DNA from: Hemicordylus capensis
Lineage: Eukaryota > Chordata > Lepidosauria > Squamata > Cordylidae
Assembly: GCF_027244095.1 (NCBI RefSeq)
Contig: NC_069659.1
Span: forward strand, 146,854,001-146,918,000
Direction: 5' to 3'
DNA: 64,000 bases
In this document: piece after piece, positions 44,241-52,289 of the stretch
Position numbering within the stretch: the stretch's first letter is position 1
How the letters are laid out: each line of letters opens with the position of its first letter
Made by a program: the position numbers and the translations under genes
The notes under the pieces: model-generated
What the model saw: only the letters and a program-made list of their open reading frames with translations
What the model was told of the DNA's origin: nothing
Databases searched by the model: none

Positions 44241-47200
44241 TTATTAGCATTATTAATTCTATTTCTATATCGCCCTTCCAAAAATGGCTCAGGGCGGTTT
44301 ACACAAAGAAATAATAAATAAGATGGATCCCTGTCCCAAAGGGCTCACAATCTAAAACGAAACATAAGATTGGCACCAGCAGCAACAGTCACTGGAGGAA
44401 CTGTGCTGGGGGTGAATAGGGCCAGTTACTCTCCCCTGCTAAATAAATAGAATCACCACATTAAAAGGTGCCTCTTTGCCAAGTTAGCGGGGCATGGGCA
44501 AACTTCTTGCCTGTGGGCTCCCCAGAGGCATCTGGTGGGCCACTATGTGAAACAGGATGCTGGACTAGATAGGCGTAGGCCTTGGGCCTGATCCAGCAGA
44601 GCTGTTCTTATGAGGAGGTAGAATGGACTGCCCCACTTCCAATTGCAGGTAAGGGGTTGTATTTTTGAATGCTGACCTACAGTAACTCCCTTCAAATAGA
44701 AAACCAGAATGGCAGATAAAAGACTGGACAGTTTTTCTCCCTGATGTGCTGGTTTTCTGCAAACCACTTTTAATTTTGTAATGTAGGGGGCATTAAAAAG
44801 TGGTATGCCCCACCCTTGGTATGAAGTGGTTTCCTCTTCATTCTGCTGCACGACTCAGCCTTAAGGGCATCTAGTAACATGTTTGAAATGAGGTGACGTG
44901 AAAGTTCTGTATGTTGTTCACCATCTGTGATGGGTAATTCACACATAAGAAGCCATCAGTTGATGAACATCCACAATGAAGACTTTTTCAAGTCTTCAGT
45001 GAAAAGGAATTCCACAATCACTGTATGTACTTTATGCTGATACTTGAAATCTCATAATGTTTTATTCAGTGGTTGTTCTCCATCAGAATCTCCCATGACC
45101 TTCTCACTTCTGTCCCTCCTCAGTTCTCTTCCTGCTTGCTGGTCTATGTATAATTAATGGCCAAATCATTCTGCCATGCCTTGCTTTTTCTAATTAAACT
45201 AATTCACATAAACCTTGAACATATTTGTGATCCTTCATAAAAGAGTAATGATCTTTTTTCCAGAAGATTAATTATGTCCAGCTAGACATGCATTTTTGGA
45301 TTACCTCCTTTGAAAGAAATTTAACTCTATTCCTGCACTGCTGTGAGATGAGATAGACCGAAAATATTTCATTGTTTTCATATTTTGAAAGAATGGCTTT
45401 TAAGGGGGGAAAATGCAGCTTTTATGCCAAAAAAAGTTCTGTTTCATTTTCTCATCCAGAGTAAGTCTAGATATGATGTCTGTTCAAGCAAACACTGGGC
45501 CACCATGGGAAGCAAAGAACACCACAGCAATATGGAGGGGCCGAGACAGTCGTAAAGAGAGGCTTGAACTTGTGAAGACGAGTAGAAAACACCCTGAAAT
45601 CATTGACGCAGCATTTACAAACTTCTTCTTTTTCAAGCATGATGAAAGTCTCTATGGTCCCATTGTGAAGCATATTTCCTTTTTTGATTTCTTCAAGGTA
45701 GGATATAAATGTACAATAGTTATTACATATTGATAGAATTTAGGGCCAAACAGCATGTTAAGTTAAATATGTAGTATGGCCCTGTATCTGTGTTTTCTCT
45801 TGTAAATAGTAGCTTTGGGGAGCAGGGAAGGATTGGATGCATGCGGTGTTCTCTATTTTTTTTTTCCATCAGTGTGCGGAACGAGATTTGTTCTGGGCAG
45901 CAGTATCAAGGCAGTATGTGTGTGTACCTGCATTCAGAGTGGGGCCTTCCTGATTCAACCTGAGCGGGATCTAAAATTAACTGAGCAGACATCAAAAAAT
46001 GTGTAAGAGTTCACACACCTTAGAGGGAACACTGGATGCATGGTCTGTGAAGAGGATATTTAACCCTTTACTGCCACACTGTGGTCCCAACAAAAATTGC
46101 ATTCTCAAAGCTGCCATTAGCTCCAAGATGGAAACTACCATTATTCTTGCACCCAGTGCTATAACCAGAGGCTTTATACAGATTATAATTCTTCAGAGGC
46201 TAGAAGATGCTATCATTGGATCTAGTAGCAAACATGTTGATGTTTTTTTCCTCACATTGTTGTATGTGGATGAGAAAATTTGTTCAGGTGGGTTTTGCCC
46301 AGTTTACTGCACTGTATGTGTCTTGGTGGAGGAAAATGGCAGAAACAACACAGCTTGTTAAAGGTTTTAAATCTCTGATGTGGAGGTCATATAAAAACCT
46401 CTTCCACTTCTTGGTTTGCCTGATGGAAGGATAACATTTGTATTAGCTTTACTATTTCAGTTGGCCCAATCACATGTAATGTTTCTGTGCCAATTCCACC
46501 CATCCCTGATGGTGTCTAGTGCTGATGTGTAAAAATTCCATGCCATTCATTTATCTGACTCATAGTATACACCCAGTGTGAATGTTAAATCACAGAGCAC
46601 TACTACATGAATGTATTTTGATGATCTTTGTGTGAGAGGATTCATGTCTGAACCAGATGTAAGCAAAGCTTGTGCCCTACATGTGTTTGCTTTAGATCCA
46701 TTTATCTGCCCATACAGGCTAATTGAGTAGAGATACCAAGAGCAAAGGGATTTTAAACTAAAGGTCTAGATTTTCTTTACACTTCAAACAAACAAACAAA
46801 CAAACAAAGTGTAATTGACATGACTGCTTCTGTAAGATTTAAGCTTGGATTAGTTTTGTGATAAATCAGAACCTCAAGGATACAGAAAGCTATGGCAGTG
46901 AACCTATCTCAAAAAATTAAGGAGGCATGTGTTGCACATTCAGTTTTTAGGGTCACACTGAATAGGACTTTATTGTTATGTGAGATTTTTCTAGAATATA
47001 AAACATTAAGCATAAGCATAATCTTATAATTAAAATGTATATTTGTGTGCAAATATATATTTGTATATGTAGGATGTCTAAAATGTAGAGTCTCGGAACA
47101 TTAAATTAGTAAGAAATCTTAAATGTGCTCCTAAAAACACAGAGCTTGAATGCAACAAAGAAGTGCTTGGAACTGCATCTTACAGCTGTGATCATAAGAG

Positions 47201-50200
47201 AGCCAAGATTGGCTGCAGCTCCCTGTTGTATATGAATGTATACTTTGTGACAAACCCAGGTTTGTTGCTAAGTAAAGTGTGAAATGGCTCACCAGCTACC
47301 TGAAATCCTATATTTTCTAATTAGATTTTGATGCCCAGACATACAGGCTTTTTGCCTATTAATTATGTATTATATCTTTTGCAGTATAAATACCAAATTA
47401 ATATTGATGGCACAGTGGCTGCATATAGACTGCCTTATCTGCTAGCAGGAAACAGCGTTGTGCTCAAGCAGGACTCCATCTATTATGAGCATTTTTATAA
47501 CGAGCTCCAACCTTGGAAACACTACATTCCATTTAAAAGTGACCTGAGTGATCTCTTGGAGAAACTACAGTGGGCAAAGGAGCATGATGAGGAGGTACCA
47601 TTAATAGTTAGTTGCCACAGGTAACAAGTTATTTACAAGCCTAGGATAATGACACCAGTAGTTACAGGTAGAAGTGTTTGGCCTCCCAAGGTTAAGCTGT
47701 AGTGTAGTGATGTTGGATACATTATGTGGATATGTTATGCTCCCAAAGGTGGGCTTTGACATTTTTACAGTGGACGGTATTATTCATATATGCTAATTTA
47801 CAGATGAGCAGGTGACAACTACCCTAAATTTGTTCACTTTTTCTAAGTTCACACTCAGTTTAAAAGAGCTTCTGCTGTATGAGTAGTACCTGCTGCATTG
47901 AATTCAATGAACGTCTGATCTGCTAGCAGGAAACAGCATAGTGCTAAAGCAAGATCATATCTATTATGAGCATTTTTAGGACTGTGTGTTGTGTACGGTA
48001 CGATACACACAGCAGAACTGACACGCCCTCTGCCGGCTATTCCCAAGAGAGATCCACAGTTAAATCAAGGGATCCTCTGACATTTGGAACTGTTGTGAGG
48101 CTACCTGCTGTTGTCACAGAATTCCTTCAGAAGTCTGATATGTCTGTTGGATCTGCCAAATTCGAACACACAGGAATGCATTGTTAAGAAGCATGCTTCT
48201 AGACAGAAGCATCTGTTTTTTCACACACACACACAGAGCCATGCGGGGTAGGGGGAGGTTAACTGTTTGCCCCCAAGCTACTGCAGCAAAATAGTTATGT
48301 GAGGGGGCAATTTGGACAGGAAAAGAGTTAACCCTTCCCCTCACAGCCTCTCTGTGTGTAAAAAATAGAATAGCCTTCCACCATGCCCTCTCAACCAGTT
48401 CTGTCCCCAGCAGCCCATTTTTTTCTTTTTAATGTCAAGCCTCCTAAGAGAAACCTTGTCCATTGTCACTGTTTGGAATCATTACATAAAGTTACATTTG
48501 TGCCTTTAAGAACCACTTTTGTCACTTCCAGGAATGCTAGGCTTTTGTGATATTCTTTCTTGTTCCTATTATTGATTCATTTTGATAGAGTAAAGTGCAC
48601 ATAACAATTGAGAACATATTTTATTTGGGTGGAATGGGAGGAAATGAAATGTAACATTAACTACGGGAACTGGGGTGGGGGGTAAACTAAAGTTCAAATA
48701 TGGACATACTTTAATGGTGTTTTTCCCCCATCTCCTCCCTGGCAGGCAAAGAATATTGCAAAAGCAGGGCAAGAATTTGCAAGGAACAACCTCATGGGAG
48801 ACCATATATTCTGTTATTACTTCAAACTTTTCCAGGTCAGTTTCTCTTTGACTACTCAAATGCAATTTCAGTATAACATCATGAAGTGAAGTATACTCAC
48901 TTCCATTTTCTGCAGCTGGATGGAGAAACATAAGGATTTTTCCTGTTGTTCTGCCACCCTGCCCCCACCCTTCTCATGCGTTGTAAAATCTTCCCCAGAT
49001 TTTAATGATTTTTAACCACGGGCAGATTCCATGTTGTGAACACGAACATATATAAAAGGTAGTCCACCAAATTCTGTTTTGCTTTGGCAAGACTGAGAAA
49101 CAGGACTTATATGCTGCTATGAAAATAGAAATAGGGTTGATGCATGACTGTGGTCACTGGGAGGATCACCAGGGCAGCCAGCAGGTTACCCCCTACCCCA
49201 GTGTATCTCTGCATGCCCTTTTTAAAGAACTCCCATTTAAGAGAATTATTTCCATCCTCTCCTCTGGGGACAGATGAAGCACACTAATAAGAGTGAGCAC
49301 AAACTATGCCCCCCACCCCTTTCCCTGGGCAGTTTGTGACCCTTCCAGACAGGAATCCAACAGAGGCCCAGTCTTTCTCTGTGCAGAATGCACTTCATCA
49401 CTACCACACCAGTGCTTTTGTAATACATTGGCCCTTCTCTCCACATACATCATGCCTGTCATAATTATGGTATTTTTGCTAGTCTGCAGATAAGGCGCAG
49501 AATGGCACCTGGATTAGATAGTGGGTGTTTGGCTAAATTCATATGAGATGGGGGTGGGGGGGTTAGGTCTTCAGGCATCTGCACAACCCCTAATTCCACC
49601 TTTGTTATATATAACAAGACTGGTCCTGTGGTAATAAATTAAAATACTCGTGGTAAGCAGGCATTTCATATTAAAGGACAGCTTTTAATAAACTATCATC
49701 TGTGGAATTTAATAATTAAGATCCACACGTATACTTAAGCTCTGTGTGAAAGCTATGTCCTAAAAATCAGGTTGGTATTTCTCTAAAGCCGTATTCCAGC
49801 TTTCACAAATCCCATTCTAATGTAGAGAGATAGGTTTCTCAAAGGAGCAATCTGCAAAGATCAAAGAACCCAGACTTAGAAAAACCCCTCCCAAAACACA
49901 GCTGAAAATGTCTGTGCATTAACACGGAGGTATTGATATTTCAGCAAGTCACCAGATGGGGCTTGGATCAGCTTACAAATGCAGTGATACTGAGTCTCGT
50001 GTTCTCTGGGGAATTTCTTGGAACAATGGGCAATTCACTGGCTGTAGACTTATCATCTAAAGGCTACTAAAGTTAGGTTGGCAAACTTTTTTTTTTTTTT
50101 TTAAATTAGGAATATGCCAAACGACAAGTGAATGAGCCAGAAGTTAGAGATGGCATGGAAAAAGTGGAACAGCCTGATGATGACCTTTTCCCCTGCAGCT

Positions 50201-51261
50201 GCCATAGAAAAAAGGTACAGTACGTACAAGATAACATTTTAGGAGCTTACTATATGGTCTGTTGATTCTGATTTAATGGGCACACTGTATGCCTCACTCG
50301 ATCAGATTCCAAGTTGAAAAACACTGACTTCACTGCAGGTGGTCAAACAGAATCCCTTGTTGCTTTTCCATATATTGCGGAAGGGAGGAGAGAAGGATTT
50401 TCATAACTTTGATGCCAGTAGCGCAATAGAAAACGGATCATGTTTGGAAGTAGTTAAATCCTGCCAAGTCATTGGGGCATCAGGGAAAGTCAGGAGCTTC
50501 ACGTTTAAAGAAACCACAGCTATGTACACTAAAAAAATAATAATACTGAAATGTGTGGATGAATGAATGAATAACTTTATTACGGTCTTTAACCAGCCAA
50601 GCTGAAATGTATGTACTTGGCAAATTCCATGTCAAGAAAAAGCTGGATTCTGCGACCTGTATAAAGAACGCAAATTGAGCAAATCTTGATAAAGAAAAAT
50701 TTCCTAGAATTCTGTGGTTTGTTTTTCACTGACTTTCATAATTTACTCTGGTTTTGGCAGTTATGGGGAACAGTAAGGAGATATTCAGGGCATTGAAGCC
50801 CTTTTCCCAATGGAAATCTTATTTGGACCCATTCTGGCTTCAGAATTCAAGCAGCTTAAGGACTATCAACGTGCTTTTTAAAGCTGCCAGGAGGCTGAAT
50901 TATGCACCCAGTACTACTTTCTCTGCTTGCTCCTGCAGAATCCTGATACACACACAGTACTAAGAGAACACTTTTTCAGACATAAGCTTCAAATGCACAA
51001 ATGGACCCTTTCTGTTCCCCATCCAGCAAAGTGTATGTGATGCACTCTAGGAGCTTGGAATAGTAACAGGCCATCAAAGCCCACAAATCAGGACCCTCTC
51101 TGTGGTACACCATTAACGATCTCTGCAAAAACACAGGAGGACACTAACAGAACAGCATGACTAGAGTACTCTTTAAACAAAGCAAAATCTATTCAGGACT
51201 ATCAGTAAAAGCACCAATGGTTGTGTTTTCTTCTTTCTTGCAGGTCAAAGAGGAACTTTAA
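29833..51261 (+). CDS. POGLUT2: POGLUT2, ER protein O-glucosyltransferase 2 (10 coding exons)
   Basis: Coding exons: 29833-30017, 32321-32526, 34805-35010, 37268-37345, 42380-42552, 45460-45697, 47394-47594, 48746-48835, 50110-50214, 51244-51261. All borders are AG/GT, the phases agree, and the sum is 1500 bp (499 residues; about 502 in human). The protein has a signal peptide (about residues 1-20), a filamin/ABP280-like repeat (about 24-130), then a CAP10/GT90 domain (about 190-460) with [32 protein letters not shown] and [16 protein letters not shown], and a C-terminal KEEL. Family knowledge: POGLUT2 transfers glucose from UDP-Glc to serine in EGF repeats of Notch, fibrillins and LTBPs in the ER lumen. 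I prefer POGLUT2 over POGLUT3 because of the BIVM neighbour and the closer sequence. No break is seen. Confidence 0.95.
30422..31140 (-). mobile_element. L2-type LINE 3' end, interrupted by a plus-strand repeat tail
   Basis: On the minus strand, 31140-30895 encodes [20 protein letters not shown] and [18 protein letters not shown]; 30785-30552 encodes [20 protein letters not shown]. The pieces are separated by about 30790-30893, which reads on the plus strand as AACCGCCCTGAGCCATTTTG with an (AAAT)n tail. An (AAT)n run marks the 3' end at 30422. In POGLUT2 intron 1. Confidence 0.8.
31145..31312 (+). mobile_element. tRNA-derived SINE (family B), 5' truncated
   Basis: The body GGCAGCAGCGATAAAGGAAG, then CATCATCTCATACTGCACGG and AGGAGTCGAAATCGACTTGA, ends in TTTACCTTTACCTTA. 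It abuts the L2 copy. In POGLUT2 intron 1. Confidence 0.8.
31991..32122. mobile_element. hAT-type MITE, decayed
   Basis: CAGAGATTCCTAAACTTGG and an inverted end near CAAGGGGTTTCCAACCTTGG, with arms holding ACAATTCCCATCATCC and GTGATGGGAGTTGTAGTCC. Flanks CTATAGAG and CGTAGAGT match partly. It lies 200 bp upstream of POGLUT2 exon 2. Confidence 0.7.
32130..32215 (-). mobile_element. L2-type 3' terminal fragment
   Basis: A T-rich start followed by CTGTACCGCCCAAAACACAA and CTGGGTGGTTTAC, the usual L2 3' end read in reverse. Confidence 0.5.
32321..32526 (+). CDS. POGLUT2: POGLUT2 exon 2: rest of filamin repeat
   Basis: Acceptor CTACGTAG, donor GTACAA. It encodes [40 protein letters not shown] and [11 protein letters not shown]. 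The [11 protein letters not shown] and IAKSPY signatures are typical of filamin-type immunoglobulin folds. Confidence 0.95.
32765..33410 (-). mobile_element. CR1 LINE 3' end
   Basis: The 3' UTR (GGCCTATCTAGTCCAGCATC) runs into ORF2 C-terminal sequence at 33404-32964 (minus) with AGFENK-like and [20 protein letters not shown] segments. In POGLUT2 intron 2, antisense to the gene. Confidence 0.85.
33505..33665 (-). mobile_element. L2-type 3' terminal fragment
   Basis: A TTTA/TTTG-rich tail followed by ATATTTATATACCACCCACT and CTGATTTACAATAACAAAAC, in reverse orientation. Confidence 0.45.
34206..34430 (-). mobile_element. tRNA-derived SINE (family C), full length
   Basis: On the minus strand: CCCCTGGTGGTGCAGTGGTA, a B box (GTTCGATCC), a core with TCAGCCTTCCATCCTTCCGA and the L2-like tail AACCGCTTAGAGAGCTCTGG, ending in a TATTGC repeat. 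In POGLUT2 intron 2, about 375 bp upstream of exon 3. Confidence 0.8.
34805..35010 (+). CDS. POGLUT2: POGLUT2 exon 3: linker and start of CAP10 region
   Basis: Acceptor TGTACAG, donor GTACAT. It encodes [20 protein letters not shown] and [16 protein letters not shown]. It has several cysteines expected to form disulfides in the ER. Confidence 0.95.
35318..36060 (+). mobile_element. CR1 LINE fragment, interrupted by a MITE
   Basis: The left part retains reverse-transcriptase sequence ([15 protein letters not shown]-like reading near 35340). The right part (35696-36060) encodes [20 protein letters not shown] and similar CR1 C-terminal sequence. An 8-bp duplication and a 136-bp MITE split it at 35552. 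In POGLUT2 intron 3. Confidence 0.75.
35552..35687. mobile_element. hAT-type MITE, 136 bp near-perfect palindrome, exact 8-bp TSD
   Basis: CAGGGATTCTCAAACTTGGG opens the element and its inverse (with one change) closes it. The arms match over about 60 bp. The flanking duplication GTATAGAC is exact (35544-35551 and 35688-35695). The near identity of the arms points to a recent insertion. Confidence 0.92.
36427..37107 (-). mobile_element. Solo LTR (fossil LTR retroelement), 681 bp, exact 5-bp TSD
   Basis: The ends are TGTC and GACA, the plus-strand flanks are both ATATC (36422-36426 and 37108-37112), and the minus-strand reading has a TATATATTTA box-like sequence in the middle. No internal coding region or second LTR is present, so it is a solo LTR left by recombination. 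A 5-bp duplication fits either a Gypsy-type element or an endogenous retrovirus. In POGLUT2 intron 3, antisense, 160 bp upstream of exon 4. Confidence 0.78.
37268..37345 (+). CDS. POGLUT2: POGLUT2 exon 4
   Basis: A 78-bp phase-0 exon with acceptor ATCTTAG and donor GTGAGT, encoding [20 protein letters not shown] then LSLSRK. A solo LTR ends 160 bp upstream (36427-37107), in the antisense orientation. Confidence 0.94.
38100..39330 (-). mobile_element. L2-type LINE remnant with reverse-transcriptase pieces
   Basis: On the minus strand, 39200-39009 encodes [20 protein letters not shown], an L2 reverse-transcriptase block. Further down, pieces such as [11 protein letters not shown] and an LNEYLDIVM reading follow in the expected order. 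Many frame breaks. In POGLUT2 intron 4. Confidence 0.65.
39424..39592 (-). mobile_element. Squamate SINE (family A), head truncated
   Basis: TTCAAGGAGCCAAGAGCAGT, GGCCCAGAGTCACCCAGTAA and GGGGATTTGAACTCAGGTCT in plus-strand reading match the family A copies at 3728 and 6005. In POGLUT2 intron 4. Confidence 0.78.
40560..40800 (+). mobile_element. CR1 LINE 3' UTR fragment
   Basis: GGCCACCTCCAGCCTCAAAG, AGGCATCTGGTGCACCACTA and CTGATCCAGCAGGGCTGTTC are the CR1 3' UTR read forward. In POGLUT2 intron 4. Confidence 0.8.
40871..40979. mobile_element. hAT-type MITE, decayed
   Basis: CAGTTTTGGGAAACATGTTT and the inverse end near CAATCTTGGGTAACTTG, with arms holding ACTCTCATCATCCCCAGCCA. No target duplication is recognisable. 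Confidence 0.6.
41205..41452 (+). mobile_element. tRNA-derived SINE (family B), full length
   Basis: Head GGCGCAGCGGGGAAATGACT, B box (GGTTTGAATCCCC), body GGCAGCAGCAATATAGGAAG, and tail AGGAGTCGACACCGACTCAA followed by TTTACTTTA. This is the reference copy for the truncated ones at 10743, 31145 and 59286. In POGLUT2 intron 4. Confidence 0.85.
42380..42552 (+). CDS. POGLUT2: POGLUT2 exon 5: catalytic domain, CGSTDS block
   Basis: Acceptor TGTCTTAG, donor GTAAGA. It encodes [20 protein letters not shown] and [20 protein letters not shown]. The NLGDWP and CGSTDS segments belong to the GT90 acceptor/donor cleft in the family. Confidence 0.95.
42896..43000. mobile_element. One-ended copy of the TAGGGATGTGCA palindromic family
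   Basis: Starts TAGGGATGTGCATGAAAGGG like the ends at 6301 and 19344, followed by GTTTCAATGAAAC-type inverted blocks. I could not find a matching right end before 44 kb. In POGLUT2 intron 5. Confidence 0.45.
44060..44615 (+). mobile_element. CR1 LINE 3' UTR, split by a SINE-like repeat
   Basis: 44060-44173 (GGCCACCTCCAGCCTCAGAG) and 44490-44615 (AGGCATCTGGTGGGCCACTA) are one CR1 3' UTR. GGGCAT is present at both junctions (44168-44173, 44490-44495), consistent with a short target duplication from the inserted repeat. In POGLUT2 intron 5. Confidence 0.82.
44174..44489 (-). mobile_element. L2-tailed SINE-like repeat with AAT/ATT tail
   Basis: On the minus strand, GGCAAAGAGGCACCTTTTAA leads to CCCTATTCACCCCCAGCACA and ends in the L2-type tail AAACCGCCCTGAGCCATTTT. 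The tail continues into (ATT)n then (AAT)n (44174-44258), which is itself a perfect AT palindrome. Confidence 0.65.
45460..45697 (+). CDS. POGLUT2: POGLUT2 exon 6: WRGRDSR block
   Basis: Acceptor CATCCAG, donor GTAGGA. It encodes [36 protein letters not shown] and [14 protein letters not shown]. The WRGRDSR stretch is the conserved nucleotide-sugar binding region of CAP10 enzymes. Confidence 0.95.
47394..47594 (+). CDS. POGLUT2: POGLUT2 exon 7: [11 protein letters not shown] block
   Basis: A 201-bp phase-0 exon with acceptor TTTTGCAG and donor GTACCA. It encodes [40 protein letters not shown] and [21 protein letters not shown] partial diverged copy of its middle third lies in the next intron (47916-47977). 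Confidence 0.95.
47916..47977 (+). pseudogene. Partial, diverged copy of POGLUT2 exon 7 in intron 7
   Basis: About 61 bases match exon 7 bases 47436-47497 with about 8 differences. Translated in the exon-7 frame it gives [19 protein letters not shown] then a stop, against [20 protein letters not shown] in the exon. Matches end sharply on both sides. No convincing acceptor or donor borders the copy, so it is unlikely to be used as an exon now. Confidence 0.85.
48746..48835 (+). CDS. POGLUT2: POGLUT2 exon 8
   Basis: A 90-bp phase-0 exon with acceptor CTGGCAG and donor GTCAGT. It encodes [20 protein letters not shown] then [10 protein letters not shown], the C-terminal helix region of the glucosyltransferase domain. 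Confidence 0.95.
50110..50214 (+). CDS. POGLUT2: POGLUT2 exon 9
   Basis: A 105-bp phase-0 exon with acceptor AAATTAG and donor GTACAG. It encodes [20 protein letters not shown] then [15 protein letters not shown], ending in the basic segment before the ER-retrieval signal. Confidence 0.94.
51244..51261 (+). CDS. POGLUT2: POGLUT2 exon 10: VKEEL stop
   Basis: After acceptor TTGCAG the exon reads Val-Lys-Glu-Glu-Leu-stop (TAA at 51259-51261). The last four residues, KEEL, take the place of the KDEL of the mammalian protein. KEEL is a recognised weaker or alternative KDEL-receptor ligand, so ER residence is still expected. Confidence 0.92.
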   Translation, partial: VKEEL

Positions 51262-51407
51262 CAAGAAGGGAAACTGCTGTTTGCAATATTAGCCTATCTT
51301 GGGATTTCCACATTTCAATTTAAAAAAAAATACTAGGTGTGAAATCGTCTGAATGAATTCTGTTCTGCAGTATTACTATAATTTTGTTTTTATAATATTT
51401 TTTTAAA

Positions 51408-51413
51408 AATAAA
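51408..51413 (+). terminator. POGLUT2 polyadenylation signal (AATAAA)
   Basis: AATAAA about 147 bp past the POGLUT2 stop in an AT-rich 3' UTR, followed by TG-rich sequence (GGCTGTTGTTG), as expected for a cleavage site. Confidence 0.65.
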
Positions 51414-52289
51414 TATTCTTTCCATAAAGGCTGTTGTTGTTTAAAGACCCCCATGTTGATTTTTCTATACAACAAAAAATATTTGTATACTGCTTTTCAA
51501 CAAAAAAGGTGTCAGTATTCCCTTGACAATCAAAAATCCAATATGTGGCTCTAACAGTCCACTGATCTGCATTTCTAACTGAAGCAGTCCATGCTATTGC
51601 TGTATGTACAAAGCCTAAGGGCTTGTTCAGCCATGACATTCTGGAGAGAACGGTCAGCCTGGACTGAGTTTTGGGCTCTTGCACAACCTGCAAAATTGAC
51701 GGTATTATGTTTAACAGAGTGCCATAAGAAATCATTCCTGCCAAAGTCCAGGAACCTTTTTTTAATGTACTTTGCAGACATTTTTATTTCTGTTAAATGA
51801 AATTAATGCCATTCACAGTCTTTCTCTGTCCAGGGAACCTGCAGTGTCGCAGAAGTATGTATTTCTGCTGTTGTGTTCATGAAGCCTTTCCAAACTCTGT
51901 CCTACACTTTAGAAGTATCAGGGTTGTCTGAGAGCAGCAATACTAAGTGAGATCAAGAAAAGGGCAGGTAGAGGGAAAGGGACATCTCTAAGAGTCTAGA
52001 ACCTCTATTGCTATCCCTCTGGCCAAAGAGGGAGGATTGGTTCACAAGATTATAGTAATGCCTGGTAACTGTTAACTCTGAGATTCTCGTGGTGCATGTG
52101 ATCCCTCAGAGCTTTTTGTGGGATCCCAGTTGGCACTGCACCAACTTGATATTTAACCAGGATAGTTAATCTTAGATCTGAAGTTAGCTGGGTGATCCCA
52201 GCTAAATGTTGGTTTGCCATAGTGTGGATCGGGGATCAAAGAATCCTATGTTCTCACAATACATTTCATGGGAGCATGCACACTGTGAG
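51414..52289. other. No recognised feature
   Basis: Sequence downstream of POGLUT2 up to the first DIRS fossil. No TEX30 exon, the expected next gene, was recognised. Confidence 0.55.
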
